Shown here: positions 34,455 to 46,122 of the stretch, piece after piece
Numbering within the stretch: the first letter of the stretch is position 1
Layout of the letters: every line of letters starts with the position of its first letter
DNA from: Saxidomus purpurata
Taxonomy: Eukaryota; Mollusca; Bivalvia; Venerida; Veneridae
Direction: 5' to 3'
Length of the DNA stretch: 64,000 nucleotides
Assembly: GCA_022818135.1 (NCBI GenBank)
Contig: JAFMSR010000008.1
Coordinates: 34,706,712-34,770,711 of the forward strand
Made by a program: the position numbers and the translations under genes
Notes under the pieces: model-generated
The model's database searches: none
What the model saw: the letters and a program-made list of their open reading frames with translations, nothing else
What the model was told of the DNA's origin: nothing

Positions 34455-35990
34455 AAACAAGAGCTGTCCATAAGACAGCACGCTCGACTATTGTGGGTGT
34501 TTGCTAATAAAACAAAACTTTTATCAGTATAATAGCAAAACAAAATTCTGCTAACTATTAAGTATAAACTAGGAAAGTTGAATCATAAAAAAAGTCAAAA
34601 TCTATAACTATTGATTTAATTTTTACGAAGTTAATTGTTTGATACAAAATTTACCCTGAACACTATTGTAAGGTTTGATATAACTACCATAAGTGGTTAC
34701 TGTGATATGTGCATGATAGTACCTTGCATGCAAAACTTTACCAAATTTTCAAAGTCAAACAAGGGCCATAATTTGCACTAAATGATTTCAAGAGTTATCT
34801 GCCTTGATTGTATGACACCCCTAAAGACATGAACAAAGTTTCAAGTCAATATCATAAGTGATTACTGAGATATGTGCATGATAGTACCTAGCAGGCAAAA
34901 CTTTAACCAAATTTTCAAAAGTCAAACAAGGGCCATAATTTGTACTAAATGTTTTCAAGTGTTATCTGCCTTGATTGTATGACACCCTAAAGACATGAAC
35001 AAAGTTTCAAGTCAATATCATAAGTGGTTACTGAGATATGTGCATGATAGTACCTAGCAGGCAAAACTTTAACCAAATTTTCAAAGTCAAACAAGGGCCA
35101 TAATTTGTACTAAATTTTTCAAGAGTTATCTGCCTTGATTGTATGACACCCCTAAAGACATGAACAAAGTTTCAAGTCAATATCATAAGTGATTACTGAG
35201 ATATGTGCATGATAGTACCTTGCAGGCAAAACTTTAACCAAATTTTCAAAAGTCAAACAAGGGCCATAATTTGTACTAAATGTTTTCAAGTGTTATCTGC
35301 CTTGATTGTATGACACCCTACAGACATGAACAAAGTTTCAAGTCAATATCATAAGTGGTTACTGAGATATGTGCATGATAGTACCTAGCAGGCAAAACTT
35401 TAACCAAATTTTCAAAGTCAAACAAGGGCCATAATTTGTACTAAATGTTTTCAAGAGTTATCTGCCTTGATTGTATGACACCCCTAAAGACATGAACAAA
35501 GTTTCAAGTCAATATCATAAGTGGTTACTGAGATATGTGCATGATAGTACCTAGCAGGCAAAACTTTAACCAAATTTTCAAAGTCAAACAAGGGCCATAA
35601 TTTGTACTAAATGTTTTCAAGAGTTATCTGCCTTGATTGTATGACACCCCTAAAGACATGAACAAAGTTTCAAGTCAATATCATAAGTGGTTACTGAGAT
35701 ATGTGCATGATAGTACCTAGCAGGCAAAACTTTAACCAAATTTTCAAAGTCAAACAAGGGCCATAATTTGTACTAAATGTTTTCAAGAGTTATCTGCCTT
35801 GATTGTATGACACCCCTAAAGACATGAACAAAGTTTCAAGTCAATATCATAAGTGGTAACTGAGATATGTGTATGATAGTACTTAGCAGGCAAAACTTTA
35901 ACCAAAGAAGCAACGCCGACGCCGACGCCGACGCCGACGCACAAGTGACTGTAATAGCTCTCCATATTCTCCGAATAGTCGAGCTAAAAA
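34455..35990 (+). mobile_element. CTCGACTATT-family element, young copy with 166-bp array
   Basis: It starts AAACAAGAGCTGTCCATAAG and GCTCGACTATT; it ends GAATAGTCGAGCTAAAAA, so the subterminal inverted repeat is GCTCGACTATT. The core is about seven nearly identical 165-167-bp units (34690-35912). A CGACGC microsatellite follows at 35911-35940. Unit identity is much higher than in the outer host copy, so it inserted or was homogenised recently. Confidence 0.92.
35911..35940 (+). repeat. (CGACGC)n microsatellite
   Basis: Four to five GCCGAC hexamers at the end of the 166-bp array, in the same relative place as the CCGA tract of the pearl-type copies. Confidence 0.9.
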
Positions 35991-36442
35991 TGTCAAACGC
36001 TATCTATGGAAACTTAGTTGCTTGATACCCCAGAACACTACTGCTAATTTCAAATAACTCCCATAAGTAGTTACTGAAGTATGTACATGGTTGTACCTTG
36101 CAAGCAAAAATTAAACCAGTTTCTAGGTTCAACAAGGGCCATAATTTGTAGTAAATTCAGTTAGGAGTTATCTATCTTAATACCCCTGAACACTATAAGC
36201 AAGTTTCAAATAACTCCCATAAAGTGGTAGTTAAAGTATGTGCATGATAGTAGCTTGCATGTAAAACTTTATGCAATTATTTAAGTCAACCAAGGAAATA
36301 ATGAAATAATAAATCAATAATAATTAAGCAATATCATAAATGGTTAGTGAGATATGTGCATGATAGTTAGTACCTTGCATGCAAAACATTAACCAAATTT
36401 TCTAAGTTCAACATGGTCCATAATTTGTAGCAAACTAGTTTA

Positions 36443-37020
36443 AAACAAGAAATGCGGCAATGCCGCCAAACCAGATTTTCAACAGCGCCTGTAGAAATTC
36501 TAGAATTTAATAATACATTTATTAAAAAAACAAGTTACAAAGTAGACATGAAATAATATATCATATCTTTTTAAATTACCTCCAAAGATGATATGACCTT
36601 TGACTGCCAAATCAAGTTAAAATCATGTAAACAGGATTTTCAATGTTAATGTCACTGTGACCTTGACCTTGGAGCCAGCCATGCGGAACATGCGTCTGCA
36701 CGTCATCTTGATGTGGTAAACATTTGTCTGAAGTTTCATCAAAATTCTTCAAAAGGGTTGAAGAGTTACAGAGCGGACAGGATTTTCAATGTTAATGTCA
36801 CTGTGACCTTGACCTTGGAGCCAGCCATGCGGAACATGCGTTCTGCACGTCATCTTGATGTGGTAAACATTTGTCTGAAGTTTCATCAAAATTCTTCAAA
36901 GGGTTGAAGAGTTACAGAGCGGACACAATTTCGTTTGACGCCCGCCCATCCGCCCATCCGCCCATCCGCCCGCCATACCCCAATCTAATAACCAGGATTT
37001 TCAAAATTGAAAACCTGGTT
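36443..37020 (+). mobile_element. Tandem-core element with CCTGGTT hairpin, nested
   Basis: It starts AAACAAGAAATGCGGCAATG with AACCAGATTTTCAA nearby. There are two ~146-bp units (36632-36777, 36778-36924; ACTGTGACCTTGACCTTGG, CAGCCATGCGGAACATGCG), then a CCGCCCAT microsatellite. The 3' hairpin AACCAGGATTTTCAA / TTGAAAACCTGGTT is at 36990-37020, and its left arm repeats the 5' subterminal motif. It interrupts the diverged outer CTCGACTATT element. Confidence 0.85.
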
Positions 37021-37721
37021 AATAACTTCAAAAAGTGGAAACTGAAGTAGGTGCATCGATAGTACCTTGCATGCAAAACTTGAACCAAATTTTCTAAGTC
37101 AAACAAGGGGGCATAATTTGAATTAAATTCCTACATTTGTGTAAAATTATTTAACACTCCTTATAATGTTCTGGTTGCTGTGGAAACATAATGTAGCCAG
37201 TGAGACCTAGAAGTGAACGTGACATAGGGTAAGAGTGTGAGGGTATGTAAGCCATGCTGCAGTCGATGGTAACAAAATCTGGATCAAATTCTCCTCTCTG
37301 TTGATCATAAGTCTAGTGTATTCCTACACGAACCCATGGTAGGGCTTCATACAGAGATTTTAGATTTATTCCTTTGCATGTTAAAGACATTCTCGTCATC
37401 CAGAGCATTCATTGTGTAATTTCATAATTTGTCTGAAAGCTTGGCAAACCATTGATGTATGAGGATGGTTAAAGAGGAAGTAGCAAGACAATGTATAGTT
37501 TTTGTCTATTTTGCACCAGAAAACAGAACCTTAATCAGAATTTATTCATGATGGTTCCAAAGAAGTATTGCTAATAACTTTCTGTCTCAATTCAACCACA
37601 TTACTGTCCCTTGAAAAGTCATAAATATGCAATTTATCTCTTTGAAATTGTTTAATCATATCTTGCAAGAGTTTCAGCATGTTTTCATCATTGTGTCTAA
37701 TGATACACTTATTGTATTACT

Positions 37722-38325
37722 TTCAGCAGCAGTCTGTATACTTTCAGCAGCAATCTTTATACTTTTAGCAGCAATCTTTATTATTTAAGCATCAGTCTAT
37801 GCTTTCAGCAGCTGATTGTATACTTTCAGAAACAGTTTGCATCTTTTCAGCAGCAGTCTGTATCCTTAAAGTAACAACCTGTATACTTTTAATAACCAGC
37901 AACATTCAGTATTATTTAAGCAACAGTCTATACTTTCAGTGGCAACCTGTTTACTTTCAGCAGCAGCCTGTTTACTTTCAGAGCAGCCTGTTTACTTCCA
38001 GCAACAGTCTGTTTACTTTCAGTGGCACCCTGTTTACTTTCAGCAGCAGCCTGTTTACTTTCAGCAGCAGCCTGTTTACTTTCAGAGGCAGCCTGTTTAC
38101 TTTCAGCAACAGTCTGTTTACTTTCAGCGGCAGCCTGTTTACTTTCAGCAGTGGCCTGTTTACTTTCAGCAGCAGCCTGTTTACTTTCAGAGGCAGCCTG
38201 TTTACTTTTAGCAGCAGCCTGTTTACTTTAACCAACAGCCTGTTTACTTTCAGCAACAGCCTGTTAACTTTCAGAGGCAGCCTCTTAACTTTCAGCAACA
38301 GACTGTTTACTTTCAGCATACCTGG
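37722..38325. repeat. 21-bp minisatellite, block 1
   Basis: About 28 units of TACTTTCAGCAGCAGCCTGTT, degenerate on the left (from 37722) and cleaner to the right. All frames stay open because 21 is seven codons. Confidence 0.96.
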
Positions 38326-38892
38326 GTTCAATTATTTTTAAAAGTAATTAATTAATTACAATTAAAACAGAAATTCTTCAATTAAATTACAATTACATGC
38401 ATTTTACAGAAGTAATTAATTAATTACAATTATTTTAAGGAAAACAATTAATTATTTTTTAATTATTTGGCAATATATTCATAATTTCACATAGAATCAT
38501 GTTACTATCAATGACAGATTAAAAATGCAGATTTATAATTCCTCATTGAATTTTGAAAACTTGAACACTTCAAAGTTTACTGTTTGTCAGTGAACACCAT
38601 TTACATTAATACCTCTTTAGATGAGAAACAAGTGTGAAATTTATACCCCCAGGTGATAACAGCTACTGCACAATAACCTGTATTTTTGCCATATATATGT
38701 TTGTGACACTTTTCTGCATGTAATTGAAGAGTAATTGAATTTAATTGATAATTATTTTGCATTTGTTTGGATTTTAATTAATTAATTACAATTAAAATAA
38801 TTGATTTCTACCTCAAATACTAATTATTTTTCAATTAGTTGAAAAACTGTTATTGATTGTAATTAATTAAATAATAATTGTAATTGGACCAA
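38326..38892. mobile_element. AT-rich inverted-repeat insertion in the 21-bp array
   Basis: The ends TACCTGGGTTCAATTATTTT and the reverse complement of AATTGGACCAAGGTC are imperfect inverted repeats. The interior is rich in AATTAATTAATTACAATT on both sides. Array units continue on either flank, so this is a MITE-like insertion into the minisatellite. Confidence 0.7.
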
Positions 38893-38952
38893 GGTCTGAC
38901 TTTCAGAGGTAGCCTGTTTACTTTCAGCAACAGCCTGTTTACTTTCAGCGGT
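38893..38952. repeat. 21-bp minisatellite, block 2
   Basis: Three units (ACTTTCAGAGGTAGCCTGTTT type) left between the two insertions. Confidence 0.93.
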
Positions 38953-39762
38953 ATACGACAATACATCGACAGACAACTCATCGACACAACAAATCGCCGA
39001 CACGACAATAGATCGACACGACAACTCACCGAAAGACAACTCATCGAAATGTCGCGTCGTGCGTTCCTGCGTTATTTGAATGGTTTGTTGAATCAGACAT
39101 CGTTGCCAACATTTCAAAAAGCATTTGTTATTTTTGTAAGAACTTAAATTTTTATCATCTTCATGTTGATTTAAAATATTCATTTCCGTTAAAAGTCCGC
39201 TTTAAATGGTCCCTTAGCATTGTCACTCAACCAGTCAGGTTTTACATTGTTTGCAAATCCAAGTTGTGTGACATCACTGACTGAGTTGTAAATGCAAAAA
39301 GTATTTAATTGCCTGTATTTAAATCAAAATGATCTGATTTAAAAGAAAATCGCGGCGGTGCAGCGTGTCCGTTTTTTTTGTCAATAACTTATCATAACTG
39401 TCAAAGCCAACGTTTTTCCAGTAACAATGTTCTACTATTTATTTGAATGAATAACCTTTTCTAAAAATTTATTTGTACTCAACCCTTTTATTCATAAAGA
39501 TAAAGGGGGGGGGCGGGGGCGCGGGGGTTCACGAGATCAAAGAACAAACGCCGACGCACATTGTACATGTGAGTTTTGTTTGATCTTAGTTAAGAACGTG
39601 GCATCAAACACACCCGATATGCCAGCATATAAGTTTATATTGGAGAATAAAATTTTGTCGAAGTGAGTTGTGGGGGGGGGGGGGGCGATTATTTTCGATG
39701 ATTGTCGTGTCGGTGATTTGTCGTGTCGATGAGTTGTCTGTCGATGTATTGTCATAGACCCT
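38953..39762. mobile_element. TA-flanked inverted-repeat insertion in the 21-bp array
   Basis: GACAATACATCGACAGACAA at the left is inverted at the right (39691-39762, ...GTCTGTCGATGTATTGTC), with further ACACGACAA(T) repeats in both arms. TA flanks each end. The interior includes a G-rich stretch (39504-39528) and another at 39669-39686. A transposase frame is absent. Confidence 0.72.
39504..39528 (+). other. G-quadruplex-prone tract
   Basis: Nine G, C, five G, CGC, five G in the plus strand, within the inverted-repeat insertion at 38953-39762. Confidence 0.6.
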
Positions 39763-41005
39763 ACTTTCAGAGGCAGCGTGTTTACTTTCAGCAACAGCCT
39801 GTTTATTTTCAGAAGCAGCCTGTTTATTTTCAGCAACAGCCTGTTTACTTTCAGAGGCAGCGTGTTTACTTTCTGCAACAGCCTGTTAACTTTCAGAAGC
39901 AGCCTGTTTATTTTCAGCAACAGCCTGTTTACTTTCAGCAACAGCCTGTTTACTTTCAGTGGCAGTCTGTTTACTTTCAGCAACAGCCTGTTTACTTTCA
40001 GAGGCAGCGTGTTTACTTTCAGCAACAGCCTGTTTACTTTCAGAGGCAGCGTGTTTACTTTCAGCAATAGCCTGTTTACTTTCAGAGGCAGCGTGTTTAC
40101 TTTCAGCAACAGCCTGTTTACTTTCAGAGGCAGCCTGTTTACTTTCAGCAACAGCCTGTTTATTTTCAGCAACAGCCTGTTAACTTTCAGCAACAGCCTG
40201 TTTACTTTCAGTGGCAGCCTGTTTACTTTCAGCAACAGCCTGTTTACTTTCAGCAACAGCCTGTTTACTTTCAGCAACAGCCTGTTTATTTTCAGTGGCA
40301 GCCTGTTTACTTTCAGCAACAGCCTGTTTACTTTCAGCAACAGCCTGTGTATTTTCAGAGGCAGCCTGTTTATTTTCAGCAACAGCCTGTTTACTTTCAG
40401 CAGCAGTCTATTTACTTTCAGCAGCAGTCTGTTTACTTTCAGCAGCAGTCTGTTTACTTTCAGCAGCAGTCTGTTTACTTTCAGCAGCAGTCTATTTACT
40501 TTCAGCAGCAGTCTCTTTACTTTCAGCAGCAGTCTGTTTACTTTCAGCAACAGCCTGTTTATTTTCAGCAACAGCCTGTTAACTTTCAGCAACAGCCTGT
40601 TTACTTTCAGTGGCAGCCTGTTTACTTTCAGCAACAGCCTGTTTACTTTCAGCAACAGCCTGTTTACTTTCAGCAACAGCCTGTTTATTTTCAGTGGCAG
40701 CCTGTTTACTTTCAGCAACAGCCTGTGTATTTTCAGAGGCAGCCTGTTCATTTTCAGCAACAGCCTGTTTACTTTCAGCAGCAGTCTATTTACTTTCAGC
40801 AGCAGTCTGTTTACTTTCAGCAGCAGTCTGTTTACTTTCAGCAGCAGTCTATTTACTTTCAGCAGCAGTCTCTTTACTTTCAGCAGCAGTCTGTTTTCTT
40901 TCAGCTGCAATCTGTTTTCTTTCAGCAGCAGTCTGTTTACTTTCAGCAGCAGTCTGTTTACTTTCAGCAGCAGTCTGTTTACTTTCAGCAGCAATCTGTA
41001 TGCAG
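39763..41005. repeat. 21-bp minisatellite, block 3, with 399-bp higher-order repeat
   Basis: About 59 units of ACTTTCAGCAACAGCCTGTTT and variants. The variant order at about 40170-40560 is repeated 399 bases later (19 units), so whole blocks have been duplicated. The minus strand is open for 502 codons (39537-41045) as a heptad repeat LLLKVNR, and all plus frames are also open. I do not call a gene: splice sites, start context and codon bias are all missing. Confidence 0.96.
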
Positions 41006-41306
41006 TTACAACCTTAATGTTTAGCACCAATGTTTGAACAAGCAAACTGTTTTTATCAACTGACCCATGAGTTCTGAGTTCAGTTTTTATGTCATAACAT
41101 TTCTGTACATTATAATTATGCTTTAAATACCTGCAGAAAGATTTAACCTTTTCAATACACCTTTAGTTCAAAGGCTGGCATGTGGGATTTTGGTCCGATT
41201 TTTTCAACAAGTGACAACTTTGTTTTGAACTTTGTTTTGATAGACTTAAATACCTTCTGTATGAACTAAATTCAAGGTTAGTCTGCAATGTGCTGCGAAT
41301 AAAAGA

Positions 41307-43575
41307 AACAAGAGGGCAAGAGAGGGCTCTATATCACTCAACTGAAACAAACTTATGACCCAGTGTGATCAAAATTCAACCCTAAACTATCTATCATAAA
41401 CACAAACATTCTGTTTGACCATGACAAGACAAAAATTAAGACCAATTTACATGATGATTTGCTATAAAATGAGTAAAATTATGGATTATCAACAAGGTTT
41501 TCCATGGAGTTGGCCTGGTGAGCTAGTTTTAAATCCAAGGTGATACACACAAACACTCTGACCAAATTTCCTGATGGTTGGGTATTAAATGTGGCATCCA
41601 ACAAGGTTTCATTTGATTTGTTCTAGTGACCTACATTTTGACCCCAAGTAACCCAGTTTCAAAACTTAGCAAGAAATCATTTGGTCAAAGATTCTGACTA
41701 ATTTTCATGAAGATTGGATATTAAATGTAGTCTCTAGTGTTAACTAAAGTGATTAATACCCCCAAAAGACTGCTTTATAAACTGAGGAAGTTCGTAGTAA
41801 CAGAATACTTTGCAAACAAACTAAAAAGAGATATTGTTCTTGGCAATAACTCTGTAATTTGTCAAGATAGAGTTATGGTTCTTGTACACTGCACTTCCTC
41901 TCAATGTGCTTGACCATTGTATGAAGTTGTTTTGAATTCCAACCAATAGTTTTCGAATCATGCTCTGGACAAGTAAAAGTAACAAAGGGCAATAACTCTG
42001 ACATGAGTCAAGATAGAGTTATTGTTCTTTTGCACTGCACTTCCTCTCATTGTGCTTGACCATTGTATGAAGTTGTATTGAATTCCAACTTGTAGTTTTT
42101 GAATAATGCTCCAGACAAGGAAAAGTAACAAAGGGCAATAACTCTGTAATTATTATAGATGGAGTTATGGTTCCTGTGCACTGCACTTCCTCTCATTGTG
42201 CTTGACCATTGTATGAAGTTGTATTGAATTCCAACTAGTAGTTTTCGAATTATGCTCTAGACAAGAAAAGTAACAAAGGGCAATAACTCTGTAATTATTA
42301 TAGATGGAGTTATGGTTCCTGTGCACTGCACTTCCGCTCATTGTGCTTGACCATTGTATGAAGTTGTATTGAATTCCAACTAGTAGTTTTCAAGTTATGC
42401 TCTGGACAAGGAAAAGTAACAAAGGGCAATAACTCTGTAATTAGTATAGATGGAGTTATGGTTCCTGTGCATTGCACTTCCTCTCAATGTGCTTGACCAT
42501 TGTATGAGGTTGTATTGAATTCCAACTAGTAGTTTTCGAGTTATGCTCTGGACAAGGAAAAGTAACAAAGGGCAATAACTCTGTAAATAGTAAAGATAGA
42601 GTTATGGTTCTTGTGCATTGCACTTCCTCTCAATGTGCTTGATCATTGTATGAGGTTGTATTGAATTCAAACCGGTAGTTTTCAGTTATGCTCCGGACAA
42701 GGAAAAGTAACAAAGGGCAATAACTGAGTAAATAATGAAGATGGAGTTATGGTTCTTGTATACTGCACTTCCTCTCATTGTGCTTGACCATTGTATGAAG
42801 TTGTATTGAATTCCAACCTGTAGTTTTCAAGTTATGCTCCGGACAAGGAAAAGTAACAAAGGGCATGACCTGCAATTGTCAAGATGGACAATTATGGTCG
42901 TGTGACTTCCTCTATTGTGCCTAGACCTTGTTGAAGTTGGGAATATAACAAAGTTTTCCTTTGATGTGACTGTGTGAGCTAGTATTTGCAACAGACCCCC
43001 CAGATTTGAACTTAACATACAACTCACTGAGACCAATTCTGACCAATTTTAATGATTTGGAAATAAGTGTGGCCTCTTGAGTGTTAACAAGAAGTTTCCT
43101 TTATTTGACTGTGTGACCTAGTTTATCACCCAAAGTGACCCAGATTCAACTTATACCTAGATTTCTGACCAATTCTCATGATTATTGGGTTGTAAATGTC
43201 ACATCTATGGTTTTACTATGATTTGACCTGCTGACCTAGTTTTTAACTAAGGATAACCCACATTCGAATTCGACCTAGATTTTATCAAGACAGTCATTCT
43301 GATAAAATTGCATGAAGTTCTGATGAAAAATGCACACTCCATTGCATACACAAGGTTTTTCTATTGTTTGATCGGGTGACCCAGTAGTTTTTTTACCTCA
43401 GATGACCAATATTAAACCTCAGCCTAGATTTCAACAACGCAGTCATTCTGACCAAGTTTCATAAAGATCCGGTGAAAAATGCAGCCTCTATTGCATACAC
43501 AAGGTTGAGTGTGAACTGACAGAAAACAGACGCCAGACAGATGACGGACTGTGACCAGGCGATCACAATAGCTAA
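41307..43575 (+). mobile_element. Dispersed element interrupted by a pearl-type copy
   Basis: It starts AAACAAGAGGGCAAGAGAGG and ends GCGATCACAATAGCTAAAAC. Units share TGACC(T/C)AGTTTTT, ATTCTGACCAATTTTCATGA and GTTAACAAGGTTTCC. It is split after TGTTAAC at about 41744 and resumes with AACAAAGTTTTCCTTTGATG at about 42948. A degenerate copy lies near 2030-2300. Confidence 0.75.
41745..42947 (+). mobile_element. Pearl-type element, copy E (3'-decayed)
   Basis: The 5' block is shortened (AAGTGATTAATACCCCCAAAA) and eight ~146-bp units follow. The last is degraded, the CCGA tract is lost and only GTTGGGAATATAA remains of the 3' hairpin. It lies inside the element at 41307-43575. Confidence 0.85.
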
Positions 43576-43914
43576 AACACAAGAGGGCCATGATGGCCTT
43601 GTATTGCTCACCTGACTATCATTTGCTATAAAAAAGGGGTCATGATTCTAACATAATTCCTAGAGGTCCACTACACATTATGCTAAGTAACATTTCAAAT
43701 ATCTATTATCTGCCTGTCGGCCTTGTGTTTTTTTAAGTTTTCCCTATATTATAAAGCCTATGTGAAATAAAGTGACTCCCCTCCCCCCTGATCCCCTCCC
43801 CCCCGGCAGGGTAAATTTTGACCCAGGGCTCATAATCTGAACAATCTTGGTAGAGGTCCACTAGACAATGCCACATGCTAAATATCTAAGCTCTGTGCCA
43901 GGTCAGCTAAAAAC
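43576..43914 (+). mobile_element. GGCC-hairpin dispersed element, copy 2 (internally deleted)
   Basis: AACACAAGAGGGCCATGATGGCC at the left and CCAGGTCAGCTAAAAA at the right, with one core unit. C-rich runs at 43778-43804 make a quadruplex-prone tract on the minus strand. Confidence 0.75.
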
Positions 43915-44274
43915 ACAATTTCTTAAGTAAAAACTTTAATACCACTCCATACTACATTTTTTACAAGAACTTGTCTTCATTATGCACATTGTCACTTGAC
44001 AGTGAAGCTTGCAAGTTGAAGCAAAAGTCTGATCAATCGTTTTGACATGTGGCAGATGGTCCTGAGACAGGCAGACTAAAATAACTGTAAGACAACCCTG
44101 AAGTTTTCCTTCCCTACTCACCAAACACAAACTTTAAGCATGAAAAATACTGTCTGTAATCTGGCAGTCAGATAGTGATATCATTTCGCTCATGTAAAGT
44201 ATTTTCAATTAGCTCAGCTTGAAATATCATTTTGCTAGCTGTATTGCCATTGACATTTTACCCATGTTATATAA

Positions 44275-44575
44275 GTCCCAGGGGCACAATTACAAGAAGC
44301 TCTTCATGTCTTACTGGTGGAAATGACTTTTATTAGGACCAAAATCATTCCTGACTTTACCTTTTAAATTGAGAAGTACATTTTAAAAATTATAGCACAG
44401 TAGTTTTTTTAAATAATACTGCAAAAAATAAGAAAGACTTTCTGGCAACTCTTTTTCATGAAGAAACAACTTCAATACAACAGAAAGACATTATGTCAAC
44501 ATTGTTTTAGAGTGAATAGAACATGGTTCTATCATTATCCTATCAGTAATGTTAATTTTCTATATCAGTACTTGG
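44275..44575 (+). repeat. Dispersed ~310-bp repeat, copy 2
   Basis: Counterpart of 18530-18840 (CAACATTGTTTTAGAGTGAATA, ATCATTATCCTATCAGT shared). Confidence 0.85.
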
Positions 44576-45581
44576 ACTTTTAAGTATCAAGAGGTGAATG
44601 AACAAAAAATATGTGGCAGTATATTGTTGTTGTTAGCTGTGCCTAAGTAAAGACATTATGACATCATTCCTGACATCATCCATACACTTGTACAGCAGCG
44701 TACACTAACAAAACATAATGTCTGTAACAGATCATGCTGCCAACAGCTGCTTAATGTTCAAGTTTTGGTGCCTGAAATGTTTCGCCTGAAATTTCATCTG
44801 TATTGTCAGCAATTTCTGGTCCTTCCATGTGACACAGAGTCTGTAACAGTTCCTGTTTGTTTAGATGCAGGCGTTTTACAGGGCTTTTAATGGATGCAAT
44901 TCTTCAGACCAACCAAGATTCTGTTAAAGCACTTAATGGCAAATATCAGATAATGGTTGTTTTATTACATAATAATTTCAACTGTAATCATCCATTTAAA
45001 ACAGGAACTTAAGCTTTTAATGACACATTTTATGTTTACTTTTATGATTGAATAATGGTTGCCAATATTGATTTTACAAAATCATCTGCCTCAGCAACTA
45101 ATGAGCTGCTAGTTTAAGTTCTGGCTCTAAATACTGTTCTTTCAGCTGCTACTTTAAGTTCTGGGACTAAATACCGTACTTTGGGATTTTTGAACATGGC
45201 CACCATTATTTCGACACAAAAGGCCATAGCCTATATTTAAAAAAAAAATTTTTTTTTGTAGATGCGGCCAATGTGGCAAAGAGGTCAGTATCTGACATTT
45301 TTATTTCAAGAATTGGTAGTTTGAAGCAGCCTATACAACCTTTTTATTCTTTATTTATATAATTAAACTTTGCAATACACTTGCATCAATCTTTTATCTC
45401 GAAATAAATTCACATATTGGTAAAAGTCAGTTAAATAGAATGATTTTAGCATGTCTGTGACAAAGATGTGACAAAGATATGACAAACTGCTACATCAGCC
45501 AAATTACTTGTGCACTATTATATTCTCATTTTTTTTTGTAGACAAACGGTCAAAGGCACAATGCACTGGTTTGCAAATATA
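44576..45581. other. No gene seen
   Basis: Unique AT-rich DNA; the phrase GCTGC(T)A(G/C)TTTAAGTTCTGG is repeated at about 45108 and 45146. No splice-supported frame. Confidence 0.4.
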
Positions 45582-46122
45582 TTTTTTTTCCAAGTAAATC
45601 TGATAAAGGGAAATAACTCTAAAAGTAGGCAAGGTAGAGTTATTGTTCTTGCACACTGCACTTCCTACCAATGTGCTATGTCAGTGTATTAAGTTTGAAG
45701 TAAATCCCTCAAGTACTTTTGGAGTTATGCTCTGGACAAAACTTTTAAAGTAAATCTGATAAAGGGGAATAACTCTAAAAGTATGCAAGGCAGAGTTATT
45801 GTTCTTGCACACTGCACTTCCTACCAATGTGCTATGTCAGTGTTTTAAGTTTGAAGAAAATCCCTCAAGTACTTTTGGAGTTATGCTCCGGACAAAGTTT
45901 TTCAAGTAAATCTGATAAAGGGGAATAACTCTAAAAGTAGGCAAGGTAGAGTTATTGTTCTTACACACTGCACTTCCTCCCAATGTGCTCTGTCAGTGTA
46001 TGAAGTTTGAAGAAAATCGCTCAAGTACTTTTGGAGTTAAGCTCCGGACAAAATTGGGACGGACGCACGGACGCACGAAGACCATTTCTAATATCCCCTT
46101 CGCCTTCGGCGGGGGGATAAAT
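45582..46122 (+). mobile_element. Tandem-core element, GCC-terminal family, copy 2
   Basis: Three ~150-bp units of the type at 9218-9669, an ACGGACGCACG tract and the 3' hairpin CGCCTTCGGCG. The 5' terminus (AAGAGCACCGCC) is missing, so the copy is 5'-truncated. Confidence 0.85.

Larger units (their letters stand above)
34325..37180 (+). mobile_element. CTCGACTATT-family element (outer, interrupted twice)
   Basis: The 5' end is 34325-34454 (AAACAAGAGCCGTCTCATGA, GCTCGACTATTCTCAGTG). It resumes at 35991 after a younger copy of its own family, and again at about 37020 after a third element. The units (CATGATAGTACCTTGCATGC, CAAGGGCCATAATTTG) are strongly diverged. No clear 3' terminus is seen; the match fades near 37180. 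Confidence 0.75.

Noticed and set aside
39537..41045. 502-codon minus-strand open frame of leucine-rich heptads
   Set aside because: It is produced entirely by a 21-bp minisatellite; every frame is open, and there are no splice sites, start context or independent sequence.
43936..44102. Minus-strand frame after CTTACAG near 44082, ending in TAA
   Set aside because: A fair acceptor, but AT-rich with weak coding character; joining it to the minus-strand gene would replace the better exon at 31642.
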